DNA from: UMGS902 sp045538895
Lineage (GTDB): Bacteria; Bacillota; Clostridia; Oscillospirales; CAG-272
Direction of reading: 5' to 3'
NCBI GenBank assembly: GCA_045538895.1
Contig: JAZQEH010000078.1
Location: forward strand, 1 to 64,000
DNA length: 64,000 nucleotides
Below, in pieces: positions 8,888 to 17,624 of the stretch; the stretch's first letter is position 1, and every line of letters starts with the position of its first letter. A model generated the notes under the pieces. That model saw nothing but the letters and a program-made list of their open reading frames with translations, did no database searches and had not been told where the DNA came from. The position numbers were made by a program, and so were the translations under genes.

Positions 8888-8916
8888 ATTATATTACCAT
8901 ATTATGGTAAAAAATA
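8888..8916 (-). promoter_or_regulatory. spo0A promoter region with operator-like palindrome
   Basis: Read on the minus strand, a perfect -10 box TATAAT (8888-8893) is preceded by a 17-base inverted repeat, TTACCAT-N3-ATGGTAA (8894-8910). The repeat exactly fills the spacer to a poor -35 (TATTTT, 8911-8916). A weak -35 with a palindrome in the spacer suggests control by a DNA-binding protein. The regulator is unknown. Confidence 0.5.
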
Positions 8917-8975
8917 CAAGTAAAATGGAAAACAAACTTTACCAAAATTTTACTGCTATTATTGGAAAAATACAA

Positions 8976-9016
8976 CAAAAAAACTTACCGCCTTTGTCGA
9001 AACAAAGCACGGTAAG
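8976..9016 (-). terminator. Terminator of the lon-to-GNAT operon
   Basis: On the minus strand a two-part stem (CTTACCG/CGGTAAG arms, then CTTTG/CAAAG) is followed by a T-run. It lies 15 bases after the last gene of the operon and ahead of the spo0A promoter. Confidence 0.85.
8995..9001 (+). promoter_or_regulatory. Possible 0A box upstream of spo0A
   Basis: TGTCGAA, the core of the Spo0A binding site, occurs here in the context TTTGTCGAAACA, about 100 bases upstream of the spo0A -10 box. It coincides with the loop and inner stem of the terminator hairpin, so chance is a real alternative. Confidence 0.3.
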
Positions 9017-9030
9017 TCGATATTAGTAAT

Positions 9031-9420
9031 TTAATTACAATGGCTGCATTTTCCGGTAAACTCATCGCTTAAATTCATTTCGAAAACTCCGTTTCCGATT
9101 TCTTTAAAACCGATGGCGCGAATCAGAGTCAGATCACCGGAAGTTGCAAAGCAACGAGCAATATGGAATCCGCACAAATCTATGTAATTGAGAGCGCCAC
9201 GTGACATTATAAACATTGCCTCAAAGTCATTAATGCTGGGCTTTGCACGAAGGTCAGTGAGGGTTGCTGTTCCGCCACTTACCTCAAATTGGCAAAAACC
9301 GATAAAAATATCGTCATCGTATGCGGAAAAAGCAAGAGCATCCGGATTGAAAGCGGCACCGCATATGTCGCCGAGTTCTTTTTGCATGGCTTTATCAAGT
9401 ATAGGTTTAACAATAAGCAT
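9031..9420 (-). CDS. GNAT-like small protein, unknown substrate
   Basis: A 129-residue soluble protein. The order of segments resembles a GNAT acetyltransferase fold: an alpha/beta start, a central DDIFIGFCQFEVSGG strand pair, then a region ending GFHIARCFATSGDLTLIRAIGFKEI. The classic acetyl-CoA loop is not clear, so the assignment is tentative. It ends in CSHCN, a possible metal or thiol site. A GAGGA site precedes the ATG, 9 bases after the rluB stop, and a strong terminator follows. It is the last gene of the lon operon. Confidence 0.6.
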   Translation of the reverse strand: MLIVKPILDKAMQKELGDICGAAFNPDALAFSAYDDDIFIGFCQFEVSGGTATLTDLRAKPSINDFEAMFIMSRGALNYIDLCGFHIARCFATSGDLTLIRAIGFKEIGNGVFEMNLSDEFTGKCSHCN

Positions 9421-9429
9421 TATTTATCC

Positions 9430-10161
9430 TCACTTTGTGTTGTTCTTTATACTTTTAAGATATTTAATCTGTGATTTATCCAAAAAACGCCATTTTCCAA
9501 GTGCCAAGCCACCGAGTTTAATTTCTCCGATTTGCACACGGCAGAGTCGGCTGACGTGGAGGCTAACCTGCTCACACATCTTTCTGATCTGACGGTTTCT
9601 TCCTTCGTGGATAGTGATTTTAAGCTTTCCGCCGCCATCGTGTTTTTCGATAATTTCAACATCGGCGCCGCTCGTGCGATAACCGTCAATAACCATCGGT
9701 GCACAAAGCGTTTCGAGTTTATCATTGTTAATTTCTCCACGGAAAGAAACATTATAAACTTTGTTTACATGGTGCTTGGGGTGCGTGAGTGTATTGGCGA
9801 GTTCTCCGTCGTCGGTGAGGAGCAGAAGCCCCTCTGAATTAAGGTCGAGCCTGCCTATCGGGTAAACCCTGCTGCCAATATCGCTAACAAGTTCAGACAC
9901 GCATTTTCTTCCACGGTCATCACTCATACTCGTTAAATATCCTCTGGGCTTGTGCAACATAATGTAAATATGTTCGCCTGAAGGATATTCGAGAAGCTTA
10001 CCCTTATACATTACCACATCACTGGCGGGGTCAACTTTGTCGCCAAGTCTGGCAACGATGCCGTTAACGGTAACCTTGCCCGCCTCAATTTCTGCTTCTG
10101 CGGCACGGCGTGACATTATGCCGCATTCTGTGAAGTATTTCTGAAGTCTGATTTTTTCCAT
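9430..10161 (-). CDS. rluB: 23S rRNA pseudouridine synthase, RsuA/RluB family
   Basis: Converts a uridine of ribosomal RNA to pseudouridine. Of its 243 residues, about 1-60 form an S4 RNA-binding domain (LQKYFTECGIMSRRAAEAEI). The catalytic domain follows, with PIGRLDLNSEGLLLLTDDG and the catalytic Asp106. The ending (RNRQIRKMCEQVSLHVSRL) is typical of the RsuA/RluB group; the exact target base is family inference. An in-frame upstream extension would run into dacF, and the ATG at 10161 after AGGA fits the S4 start. It is next to scpB in many Firmicutes, and here it is in the same operon. Confidence 0.94.
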   Translation of the reverse strand: MEKIRLQKYFTECGIMSRRAAEAEIEAGKVTVNGIVARLGDKVDPASDVVMYKGKLLEYPSGEHIYIMLHKPRGYLTSMSDDRGRKCVSELVSDIGSRVYPIGRLDLNSEGLLLLTDDGELANTLTHPKHHVNKVYNVSFRGEINNDKLETLCAPMVIDGYRTSGADVEIIEKHDGGGKLKITIHEGRNRQIRKMCEQVSLHVSRLCRVQIGEIKLGGLALGKWRFLDKSQIKYLKSIKNNTK

Positions 10162-10168
10162 AACTGTC

Positions 10169-11275
10169 CTAACTGAAAAGGTTAAAAAGTTTATTTGTAT
10201 TTCTTGCACCAACGTAATTTGCGGCACAAAGCGGGGAAGAGGCAATTTCGATTCCGTCAATCAAAAAAACTATTCGTCCTACTTCGTCACCATCATATAT
10301 AGGAGCAAAACGTGGTCTTATAAGTTCTATCCGTTCTACAATGCTTTTTCGTTTTTTCTTCAAACATACGGAAACGCCGTTTTTTACATAAACAGAAACC
10401 GATTCTGCATCTCCGCCGATAATCGGTAAATCATAAATCACTTTTCCTGCATTGCATAATGTTACATTTTCGTACTGAGAAAAACCGTAATCAAGCAGAG
10501 CGGTGTGGTCTTTCCAATCATCGGGGGCATTCAGAGTAACCGCAATCAGTTCAAGTCCGTTACGTTCTGCTGCAGAAACAAGACATCTTCCGGTTGCTTT
10601 TGTAAATCCGGTCTTAATGCCGTACGCACCTTCGTATAAGAAGAGCATTTTGTTGTGATTGGTTATTTTTCGTGTGTAATCAATTCCTGGGAGAGTAGCA
10701 TTTTTTGAACTGCAGATCTGACGAAAGGTATCGTTTTTCAATGCATAAGCACTAATTAAAGCGAGTTCACGTGCGGTTGTATAGTGATTGTCGTCGGCAA
10801 GACCGTGAGGGTTAGTGAAGTTTGTAGAAGAAAGCCCTAACTGTATGGCTTTTTCATTCATCATTTTTGCAAAATTTTCGGTGCTGCCGCCCACTATAAT
10901 TGCAATCGCTTCGGCTGCGTCGTTTGCACTTTGAAGCATAAGACCGGTGATTAACTCTCTGAGCGTCATTTTTTCCCCTTTTTTTAAATAAAGGGAAGAG
11001 CCTTCAACACCAATTGCCTTTTCGGGAATTGTATATACATTGTTCAAATCACCGTTTTCTATGGCAACTATTGCGGTCATTATTTTAGTTGTGCTTGCCA
11101 TACCTCTTTTGAGGTCTGCGTTATATTCGGCAATCACATCGCCATTTGAAGCATTAATAAGAATTGCACATTGTGCCGAGAGAGATGGCTTTGCCGCAAA
11201 TACAGTTGTAATAAACGAGAATGAAACGAGAGCAAATGCTATTATTCTCTTGAAAAATACACCGAATTTGTACAT
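10169..11275 (-). CDS. dacF: D-alanyl-D-alanine carboxypeptidase, DacF/PBP5 type
   Basis: A penicillin-binding protein that trims the terminal D-Ala from peptidoglycan stem peptides outside the membrane. The 368 residues begin with a signal peptide (about 1-28, ending VFAA). The active-site motifs appear in order: STTK near residue 62, SAND near 116, and KTG near 219 (GIKTGFTKA). DacF-type enzymes modify spore cortex or vegetative wall. The position near gerW and the spore-former context favour DacF, but the exact subtype is inference. It follows gerW after 84 bases that hold a small hairpin. Confidence 0.92.
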   Translation of the reverse strand: MYKFGVFFKRIIAFALVSFSFITTVFAAKPSLSAQCAILINASNGDVIAEYNADLKRGMASTTKIMTAIVAIENGDLNNVYTIPEKAIGVEGSSLYLKKGEKMTLRELITGLMLQSANDAAEAIAIIVGGSTENFAKMMNEKAIQLGLSSTNFTNPHGLADDNHYTTARELALISAYALKNDTFRQICSSKNATLPGIDYTRKITNHNKMLFLYEGAYGIKTGFTKATGRCLVSAAERNGLELIAVTLNAPDDWKDHTALLDYGFSQYENVTLCNAGKVIYDLPIIGGDAESVSVYVKNGVSVCLKKKRKSIVERIELIRPRFAPIYDGDEVGRIVFLIDGIEIASSPLCAANYVGARNTNKLFNLFS

Positions 11276-11299
11276 GTTAAATCACCGTCCTTAAACAAA

Positions 11300-11320
11300 T
11301 ATAGTTTTTGCGAAACTATA
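11300..11320 (-). terminator. Small hairpin between gerW and dacF
   Basis: An 8-bp A/T-rich stem (TATAGTTT/AAACTATA) with a short loop is followed on the minus strand by TTTGTTTA. It may be a weak terminator or a processing site inside the operon. Confidence 0.4.
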
Positions 11321-11359
11321 CGTAATATTCGGTATCCGTACAAAATCGGTGTATGAAAA

Positions 11360-11788
11360 TTATTCTTTGCCTTCTTTTTTTGCGAATACGTCTTTTACCT
11401 TTGAAATAATCTCGGGAGAACGTTCGATCACGGAAACGAGTTTATCAATGGAATCACCGGTTGAAGGGTTGTCAACGGTGAGAAGTTCAACACTTCCGTC
11501 TCTGCCTACAACGAGGAAACCGATAGGAGAAACGCTGATACCCGTTCCGCCGCCACCAGAGAAATTAGCATTCTTGAGAAGCGAGTTTTTTGTGTCTTTG
11601 CTGTTGGCATTATCAGTAGTATAGTCGAGTCCGCCTGAAGCAAAGCCTACTGCTACCTTTGAAACAGGGATGATAGTGGTGCCGCTTGAAGTTTCAATAG
11701 GAGAACCGATTATGGTTTCAGCGCCTACTATATCCTTTATTTTTTCAAGAGAGACCTTGATTATATCATTGATCTTGCTTTCTGCCAT
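11360..11788 (-). CDS. gerW: GerW/YtfJ-family sporulation protein
   Basis: A member of the YtfJ/GerW family of spore-former proteins. The Bacillus member is needed for normal germination. The 142 residues start MAESKINDIIKVSLEKIKDI and contain the family's SPIETSSGTTIIPVSKVAVGFASGG and glycine-rich SGGGGTGISVSPIGFLVV segments. The protein has no signal peptide. A GGAGG site precedes the ATG, and the start overlaps the DUF2953 gene by 23 bases. That gene pair next to scpAB is usual for Clostridia. Confidence 0.93.
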   Translation of the reverse strand: MAESKINDIIKVSLEKIKDIVGAETIIGSPIETSSGTTIIPVSKVAVGFASGGLDYTTDNANSKDTKNSLLKNANFSGGGGTGISVSPIGFLVVGRDGSVELLTVDNPSTGDSIDKLVSVIERSPEIISKVKDVFAKKEGKE

Positions 11789-12446
11789 GATTCTTATTCC
11801 CTCCGGAGATTAGTTTTTTAATATTGAAAATATCTTTGCCTTTTAAATAATTGTACACTAAATTTATTCCGATGTCAAGAATTTGCCATACGTTAAGTGA
11901 GGCTGAAATAAAAACGTCGTAAACAGTGGTTTGAGCAGTAAAATCGCAGAGAACGTTGATTTCGCCGCTACGCTTTTTGCTTATGTTCAAATTGTTATCC
12001 AAAAATTCAAGCAGGTATACAACTGCTTGTGAAATTATACCGTAGGTTATCGCACAGCTTGCCGCATCATTTGTTCCAACGATTACAATGATTTTGGAAA
12101 TGTCAAGTCGCAGATGCTTGAAGAATCTTGACAGCAAGAGTTTGATTAAAGAAAGTATGGTTGAAATCTTGTCACCGAGCGGTATTTTTTCTTCGTCAAC
12201 TGCTACCGTTTTTCCTTTTGCTGGTGCAGTTGGTTTTTCTTTTCGCTTTTTTTCTTCGGGATAGCCCTTTTTAAATTTTTTAGGATTAATCTTTTTTTCT
12301 TTTGTCGGGTATAGCGGAATTTTAATACCGAGTATGTTTATTCTTACTGTGATATCCTCTTTAAGGATAATGTCAAATTTTATTCTTATAAAAAGCAACG
12401 CCGTCAAAAGCAAAAGGATGCAGCCTATAATTATAAAAACTGTCAA
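11766..12446 (-). CDS. DUF2953 membrane-anchored protein
   Basis: A 226-residue protein with one N-terminal membrane helix (about residues 2-19), a lysine-rich linker (KEKKINPKKFKKGYPEEKKR, near residues 50-70) and a C-terminal domain typical of DUF2953 proteins found beside YtfJ in spore formers. Function is unknown. I place the start at TTG 12446, eight bases after GGAGG. A GTG at 12455 is in frame but touches the ribosome-binding site. The 3' end overlaps gerW. Confidence 0.85.
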   Translation of the reverse strand: MTVFIIIGCILLLLTALLFIRIKFDIILKEDITVRINILGIKIPLYPTKEKKINPKKFKKGYPEEKKRKEKPTAPAKGKTVAVDEEKIPLGDKISTILSLIKLLLSRFFKHLRLDISKIIVIVGTNDAASCAITYGIISQAVVYLLEFLDNNLNISKKRSGEINVLCDFTAQTTVYDVFISASLNVWQILDIGINLVYNYLKGKDIFNIKKLISGGNKNHGRKQDQ

Positions 12447-12488
12447 TGGCGTCACCTCCTGAAGTATTTTAACCGTATCTATGCAAAA

Positions 12489-13133
12489 TCAATCGGTAGT
12501 TTCGCTGTTTTCTGCAGTTTCTGCTGCTTCTGTTGCTTCTGTTGTTTCTGCAGCTGCGTTTTCTCCGCCCATTTCTTTTAAGGATTCGAGCAGTGAAGCA
12601 TCACCGTCATTCAGCGTTGGAAGCTCGTCTAATGAATTAAGACCGAAACAACGTAAAAACGCAGTTGTTGTGGTGTAAAGCATTGGGCGACCGGGAGCAT
12701 CAAGTCTTGATTTGGATTCGATGAGTCCTCTTTCTACTAAAGAACTTACGGCATAGCTTGAATCAACACCGCGTACAGTGTCGATATACGCACGTGTAAC
12801 CGGTTGGTTATACGCAATAATCGAAAGTGTTTCGAGTGATGAAGCAGATAGATTACCGCCACGGCGTATGCCGAGAGCGGTGCGTATTTCTCTTATGTAG
12901 TCTTCTTTCGTGCAAAGCTGGCAGCAGTCGTCGAATGTCAAAAGCATTATGCCTCGTATAACTTTGCCGCTATTGTATTCTGCTGCGTACTCTTCCACAA
13001 GGTCTTTAACCTCACGGGCTGGAATTTCAAAAACCTGTGAGAGCTTTTCATATGTGATTGGATGGCCGGCTGCAAAAAGAACCGCCTCCAGTACTTCTTT
13101 TGTCTGGTCGGATATTTTAAAAAGTTCAGACAT
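12489..13133 (-). CDS. scpB: Segregation and condensation protein B
   Basis: Winged-helix partner of ScpA in the Smc-ScpAB condensin, which organises and segregates the chromosome. The 214 residues show the two-winged-helix pattern: KEVLEAVLFAAGHPITYEKL at the start, and LSIIAYNQPVTRAYIDTVRGV with YTTTTAFLRCFGLNSLDELP later. The C-terminal 25 residues are a low-complexity Ala/Thr/Glu tail. An AAAGGA site precedes the ATG. The smc gene itself is 13 kb away at 26827. Confidence 0.96.
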   Translation of the reverse strand: MSELFKISDQTKEVLEAVLFAAGHPITYEKLSQVFEIPAREVKDLVEEYAAEYNSGKVIRGIMLLTFDDCCQLCTKEDYIREIRTALGIRRGGNLSASSLETLSIIAYNQPVTRAYIDTVRGVDSSYAVSSLVERGLIESKSRLDAPGRPMLYTTTTAFLRCFGLNSLDELPTLNDGDASLLESLKEMGGENAAAETTEATEAAETAENSETTD

Positions 13134-13152
13134 GTCACAATTCCTTTACAAA

Positions 13153-13911
13153 TTAAAACTCTGTTATAGGTAGATGGTTGCCGGCTTCTTCGTTAAACTT
13201 GAGCATAACGCTTTCGCCGATGTTTCCACTTTCCTCGTCGTCATCGTAAATAAGCACAGTTCGTTCTTTTATAAGCTCAAGCAGTGCCATAAACGTTGCA
13301 ATAAGAGCTGAACGTGAAGTGGCGGAACGCATAACGTGTAAAAGAGAACGGGGCTTTTTTTTGAGATGACCGACAATTTCGGTGAGTTTTTCGGATACTG
13401 AAACGACAGTGCCCTTAACAAGCGGGGAAAGATTTCTTGAGTGTGCGGCTTCAAGTTCACGAAGACGTATTGAAATTACCCCCAGTGCCTTCTTGAGAAG
13501 TTCGGGTGAGAGTCCCTCGGGGACTTCGTTAGGGGCTTTTATCTCATCCTCTTCCTTTTCGGTTCTGCCGCTGTAAGAAGAATACATAGGAGCCAGAAGC
13601 TCAGCAGCTTCTTTGGCTTTTTTATAGATAAGCAAAGCCTCTGCAAGGTTCGCACGGGGATCTTCTTCGTCAGGTTCGATACGGGGAAGCAGCATTTTGC
13701 TTTTGATATAAAGAAGTTCGCTTGCCATTACTATAAATTCGCCTGCAAGCTCAAGATCCATTGCACGTGCTTGCTCTATGTACTCCATGTACTGGTCGCA
13801 GATGAGTGAAATGGGGATGTTCATTATATCAATTTTGTTCTTGTCAATAAGGTCAAGCAAAAGGTCGAGCGGACCTTCGTAAACCTCAAGCTTATAAGTG
13901 ATTTTTTCCAT
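13153..13911 (-). CDS. scpA: Segregation and condensation protein A (kleisin)
   Basis: Kleisin that bridges the Smc heads and carries ScpB. The 252 residues start YKLEVYEGPLDLLLDLIDKN, the signature N-terminus of ScpA, and continue with ISLICDQYMEYIEQA and ASELLYIKSKMLLP. The C-terminal winged helix runs to about residue 225 (FMALLELIKER). It lies 19 bases before scpB and 11 bases after the M50 protease gene, in one operon with lon and engB. Confidence 0.97.
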   Translation of the reverse strand: MEKITYKLEVYEGPLDLLLDLIDKNKIDIMNIPISLICDQYMEYIEQARAMDLELAGEFIVMASELLYIKSKMLLPRIEPDEEDPRANLAEALLIYKKAKEAAELLAPMYSSYSGRTEKEEDEIKAPNEVPEGLSPELLKKALGVISIRLRELEAAHSRNLSPLVKGTVVSVSEKLTEIVGHLKKKPRSLLHVMRSATSRSALIATFMALLELIKERTVLIYDDDEESGNIGESVMLKFNEEAGNHLPITEF

Positions 13912-13922
13912 TTAAACCTCTT

Positions 13923-14576
13923 TTAAAGAAACGGAAGAAATTGTGTAATAAATCCAAATACCATAGTGAATAACCCGGTTACAAGAGTTATTGGGTAATC
14001 GAGCCAACCGAGAGCAAGACATGCGAACAGAGCAATGCTGATATACTGCTCATATTTCATAACACCGAAATAGATTTTATCGGGAAGGAAAACGAAAAGT
14101 ATTCTGGAGCCGTCAAGCGGCGGAATGGGGAGAAGATTGAATACGGCTAAGGTTATATTCAACCAGAAAAATTCGTTAAAGAATAGAGAAAGCATATAAA
14201 CCGGACCGGTTGGATTTATTATAATCGCTTCGATGCCAAACCTTAATATATACGCTTGCACTACAAAAGCAATAAATGCCATTATAAGGTTTGATACGGG
14301 TCCTGCGAGTGCAGAAAGTGCCATTCCGCTTCTCGGATTTTTAAAGTAGCGTGTATTGATAGGAACGGGCTTTGCCCAGCCAAATCCGAAAAGCAACATG
14401 CAAGCTGCACCGATAGGATCGAGGTGCTTTAAAGGATTCAGGCTTAATCTGCCTAAATTGCGTGCGGTTGAATCTCCGAGTTTATAAGCCGCAAATCCGT
14501 GTGCTACCTCGTGTACCGATAGCGAAAGTAATACTATCGGTATTCGTAGAATGTAATAAAAAACTTCTGTAGTCAA
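13923..14576 (-). CDS. Site-2-type zinc metalloprotease (peptidase M50)
   Basis: An integral membrane protease of the small M50 subgroup (YwhC-like) that cuts within the membrane. The 217 residues contain HEVAHG (His22, Glu23, His26) in the first helix and a second metal motif, NLLPIPPLDGSRIL, near residue 150. About five to six hydrophobic segments are seen. The start is TTG 14576, eight bases after GAGG; no ATG suits better. It precedes scpA in many Firmicutes. The substrate is unknown. Confidence 0.92.
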   Translation of the reverse strand: MTTEVFYYILRIPIVLLSLSVHEVAHGFAAYKLGDSTARNLGRLSLNPLKHLDPIGAACMLLFGFGWAKPVPINTRYFKNPRSGMALSALAGPVSNLIMAFIAFVVQAYILRFGIEAIIINPTGPVYMLSLFFNEFFWLNITLAVFNLLPIPPLDGSRILFVFLPDKIYFGVMKYEQYISIALFACLALGWLDYPITLVTGLFTMVFGFITQFLPFL

Positions 14577-14586
14577 GGATGTTACC

Positions 14587-15192
14587 TCACAGTAAATTTG
14601 AATATGAAATTATTTCGTTCCAAAGTTGTTGTTTTCCCTCACGTGTTTCGGAGGAGAAAGGGATAATCGTCACATCGTCAGGCAGACCGATTGATTTGCG
14701 TAAGTCGCTTTCAACCTTTGCCGCTTGCGTTTTGTTAAGCTTATCCATTTTTGTTGCAACAATTATGAAAGGAATGTTTGATTGCATAAGCCAATCAAGC
14801 ATTACAAGGTCATCGTTTGTAGCACCTACACGTGCATCGACAAGCTGAACGATCAACTTAAGAAGGTCTATGTTCGGATTGCTTGTGAAAAAGCCGTCGG
14901 TAAGTGCAGACCATGCGGCCTTTTCTGCCGGAGGTCTTTTAGCAAAACCGTATCCCGGTAAGTCAACAAGGAAAAGCTTTGAGTCTACCTCGTAAAAATT
15001 AATTGTTATTGTTTTGCCGGGGGCACTGCTGACACGTGCGAGCGATTTCCTGTTCAGCAGAGTATTGATAAGTGAACTTTTTCCAACGTTTGAGCGTCCT
15101 GAAAAAGCAACCTGCGGAATTGCTTTTTTAGGGAACTGCTTGGGTAGACCTGCGGTTATACGCAGATCTGCATTTTGTACATTAATAGCCAT
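14587..15192 (-). CDS. engB: Ribosome-biogenesis GTPase EngB/YsxC
   Basis: A GTPase that helps assemble the large ribosomal subunit. The 201 residues show G1 GRSNVGKS at 32-39, G3 DLPGYGFAKR, and G4 TKMDK, in the order and spacing of the YihA/EngB family. The ATG at 15192 follows GGAGG that lies inside the lon 3' end. The two genes are separated by one base, the common lon-engB pair. An in-frame TTG upstream lies before the ribosome-binding site and is not used. Confidence 0.97.
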   Translation of the reverse strand: MAINVQNADLRITAGLPKQFPKKAIPQVAFSGRSNVGKSSLINTLLNRKSLARVSSAPGKTITINFYEVDSKLFLVDLPGYGFAKRPPAEKAAWSALTDGFFTSNPNIDLLKLIVQLVDARVGATNDDLVMLDWLMQSNIPFIIVATKMDKLNKTQAAKVESDLRKSIGLPDDVTIIPFSSETREGKQQLWNEIISYSNLL

Positions 15193-15193
15193 T

Positions 15194-17614
15194 TCAACCT
15201 CCAAAGGTTGTGCGTATTTGTTTGCCTGAGTTTATTTTAAGTACAGACTTTTTGCTTTTAGGCGTTTTTTTGTCTGCCGTTGTTGAGGGTGCTTTCTTTA
15301 CAAGAGCGTTGTCGAGCACTTCGTACAATGTTTTACAGGGTATAAACTCCAGATGTGCACGTGCCTCTTCGTCTATTTTTTCCAAGTCCTTTATGTTGTC
15401 AAACGGAATAAGAACTGTTTTGATGCCGCAACTGTATGCAGCCATGGTTTTTTCTTTCAATCCGCCAATGGCAAGCGCTTTGCCTCTGAGGCTGAGTTCG
15501 CCCGTCATGGCAACATCCCGTTTTACAGGAGTCTTGGTCAAGGCACTTACAAGTGCAGTAACGATTGTTACGCCTGCACTCGGGCCGTCTTTGGGAACGG
15601 CTCCTTCGGGGAAGTGAATATGTATGTCCTTGGTTTTATAAAAATCTTTTTCGATGGAATACTCATCGGCGATTGAGCGAACGTAGCTTACCGCAAGTTG
15701 AGCGGATTCTTTCATCACGTCGCCAAGCGAGCCGGTAAGTTCAATCTTTCCGCTGCCTTCAAGTACCGCAACTTCAATTTTAAGCATGTCGCCGCCAACA
15801 GAGGTATACGCAAGACCGTTGACTACGCCGATTTCATCGTTGTCGGCGAGTTTTTCGGGAATACATTTTCTTGCACCGAGATAACCTTTGATGTCAGTGG
15901 CTTTTACGGTTACTTTTTCGGCACCCTCGATAAGTTCCTTGGTAGCTTTGCGGCAAAGGGAAGCGATTTCTCTTTCGAGGTTACGCACACCTGCTTCTGC
16001 GGTGTAATAATCAATTATTTCAGCCACGGCAGATTGTGAAATAGAAAGCTGTTTTTTGGTAAGACCGTGAATTTTCAACTGCTTGGGTATCAAATGGTTC
16101 TTTGCAATTTTAAACTTTTCGGTGCGTGTGTATGCATTAAGTTCAATTACCTCCATACGGTCAATAAGAGGGTGTGAAACTGTTTCAAGTGTGTTTGCAG
16201 TAGCGATAAATACACATTCAGAAAGGTCTATGGGCATTTCAACAAAATGGTCACGGAAGGACTTGTTCTGTTCGCTGTCCAATACCTCAAGAAGTGCAGA
16301 TGAAGGGTCGCCGTGTGCATCGCATGTAAGCTTGTCAATTTCATCGAGCAAGATCAACGGGTTCATAACTTTGACCTTCTGAAGAGCCGAAACGATACGT
16401 CCGGGCATTGCACCAACATACGTTTTTCTGTGTCCTCGGATGTCGGATTCATCACGGACACCGCCTAAAGAAACGCGGATGTATTTTCTGCCAAGTGCTT
16501 CTGCGATTGAAGAAGCGATAGAAGTTTTACCGACGCCGGGAGGGCCTACAAGACAGATAATTTGTCCGCCTTTTTTGCCGGAGAATTGAGTTGAAGCGAG
16601 AAATTCGAGAATTCGTTCTTTTACGTCTGTCATACCGTCATGGTCACGGTCGAGAATTTCTTTTGCTTTATTTATATCACAAACAGTGTCGGTGTATTTG
16701 CCGAACGGAATCTCAAGACATTCTTCCAGATAGTTATGAAGTACGGTGCTTTCGGCAGAGCCAAACGGCGTTTTTGCAAGACGTGTAGCTTCTTTAACAA
16801 GTTTTTCGGCAACCTCTTCTGGGAGGTTCGCATCATCTATACGGTCAAAAAACTCATCAACTTCACTTTGGGCATCATCGCCAAGTTCGCTCTGTATTAC
16901 TTTAATTTGCTCACGCAGATAGAAGTCACGCTGATTGCTGTCAAGCTTTGCACGGACTTTTTTGTGAATATCCATTTCACAACGCAGAATTTCTTCTTCA
17001 CGTTCAAGCAATGTCAGTATTTCTGCGAGTCGTACAATGGGGTCGAACTGTTCAAGTATGTCCTGCTTGTCCTCAAAACGGATAAGAATGTTAGCGGCAA
17101 TGAAATCCGCAAGAAGCTCGGGGCTTTTTATATTGCGTGCTGCATAGATCATTTCATCCGAAATTTTCGGCATGAGTGACGTTACACTTTCAAGTGCGGA
17201 AAGTGCCTGACGCATGAGAGCCTTTGAGTAGGTGTCGTCTTCTGCTTCAATAACCTCAATGCGCTGTGCATATGCAGACAAATACTTGCCGTTATCGGTG
17301 TATTGAAGAACAGATGCACGGGAAACGCCCTCAAGAATCACACGCACGTTACCTTCATTTGTTTTTACCGATTGTTTGATTTTTGCTACCGTACCAACGG
17401 TGAAGAGGTCGTCGGGGGTGGGTTTCTCTATTGAAATGTCCTTTTGAGCAATCAGAAAAATATAGCCGCCGATACGTTCTGCTGCACGAACAGCGTTTAT
17501 TGATTTGCTGCGTGCCACCTCAATGCTCATCGGGATGGAGGGAAACGCAACCATTCCACGCAAGGGAATAACGGGCAGCTCTGTGGTTTCGTTTGTATTA
17601 GGGGAAAAAGCCAT
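15194..17614 (-). CDS. lon: ATP-dependent protease Lon
   Basis: Cytoplasmic AAA+ protease that degrades damaged and regulatory proteins. The 806 residues have the Lon N-terminal domain (LPVIPLRGMVAFPSIPMSIE), the ATPase core with GPPGVGKT and DEIDKLTCD, and the protease domain with the Ser-Lys dyad (PKDGPSAGVT and GGLKEKTMAAY). A lysine-rich tail of about 30 residues after the core is longer than in many Lon proteins. The ATG at 17614 gives a standard N-terminus but has no close ribosome-binding site. GAAAGGA lies upstream of a 6-bp hairpin. Confidence 0.96.
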   Translation of the reverse strand: MAFSPNTNETTELPVIPLRGMVAFPSIPMSIEVARSKSINAVRAAERIGGYIFLIAQKDISIEKPTPDDLFTVGTVAKIKQSVKTNEGNVRVILEGVSRASVLQYTDNGKYLSAYAQRIEVIEAEDDTYSKALMRQALSALESVTSLMPKISDEMIYAARNIKSPELLADFIAANILIRFEDKQDILEQFDPIVRLAEILTLLEREEEILRCEMDIHKKVRAKLDSNQRDFYLREQIKVIQSELGDDAQSEVDEFFDRIDDANLPEEVAEKLVKEATRLAKTPFGSAESTVLHNYLEECLEIPFGKYTDTVCDINKAKEILDRDHDGMTDVKERILEFLASTQFSGKKGGQIICLVGPPGVGKTSIASSIAEALGRKYIRVSLGGVRDESDIRGHRKTYVGAMPGRIVSALQKVKVMNPLILLDEIDKLTCDAHGDPSSALLEVLDSEQNKSFRDHFVEMPIDLSECVFIATANTLETVSHPLIDRMEVIELNAYTRTEKFKIAKNHLIPKQLKIHGLTKKQLSISQSAVAEIIDYYTAEAGVRNLEREIASLCRKATKELIEGAEKVTVKATDIKGYLGARKCIPEKLADNDEIGVVNGLAYTSVGGDMLKIEVAVLEGSGKIELTGSLGDVMKESAQLAVSYVRSIADEYSIEKDFYKTKDIHIHFPEGAVPKDGPSAGVTIVTALVSALTKTPVKRDVAMTGELSLRGKALAIGGLKEKTMAAYSCGIKTVLIPFDNIKDLEKIDEEARAHLEFIPCKTLYEVLDNALVKKAPSTTADKKTPKSKKSVLKINSGKQIRTTFGG

Positions 17615-17624
17615 TTTATAAAAT

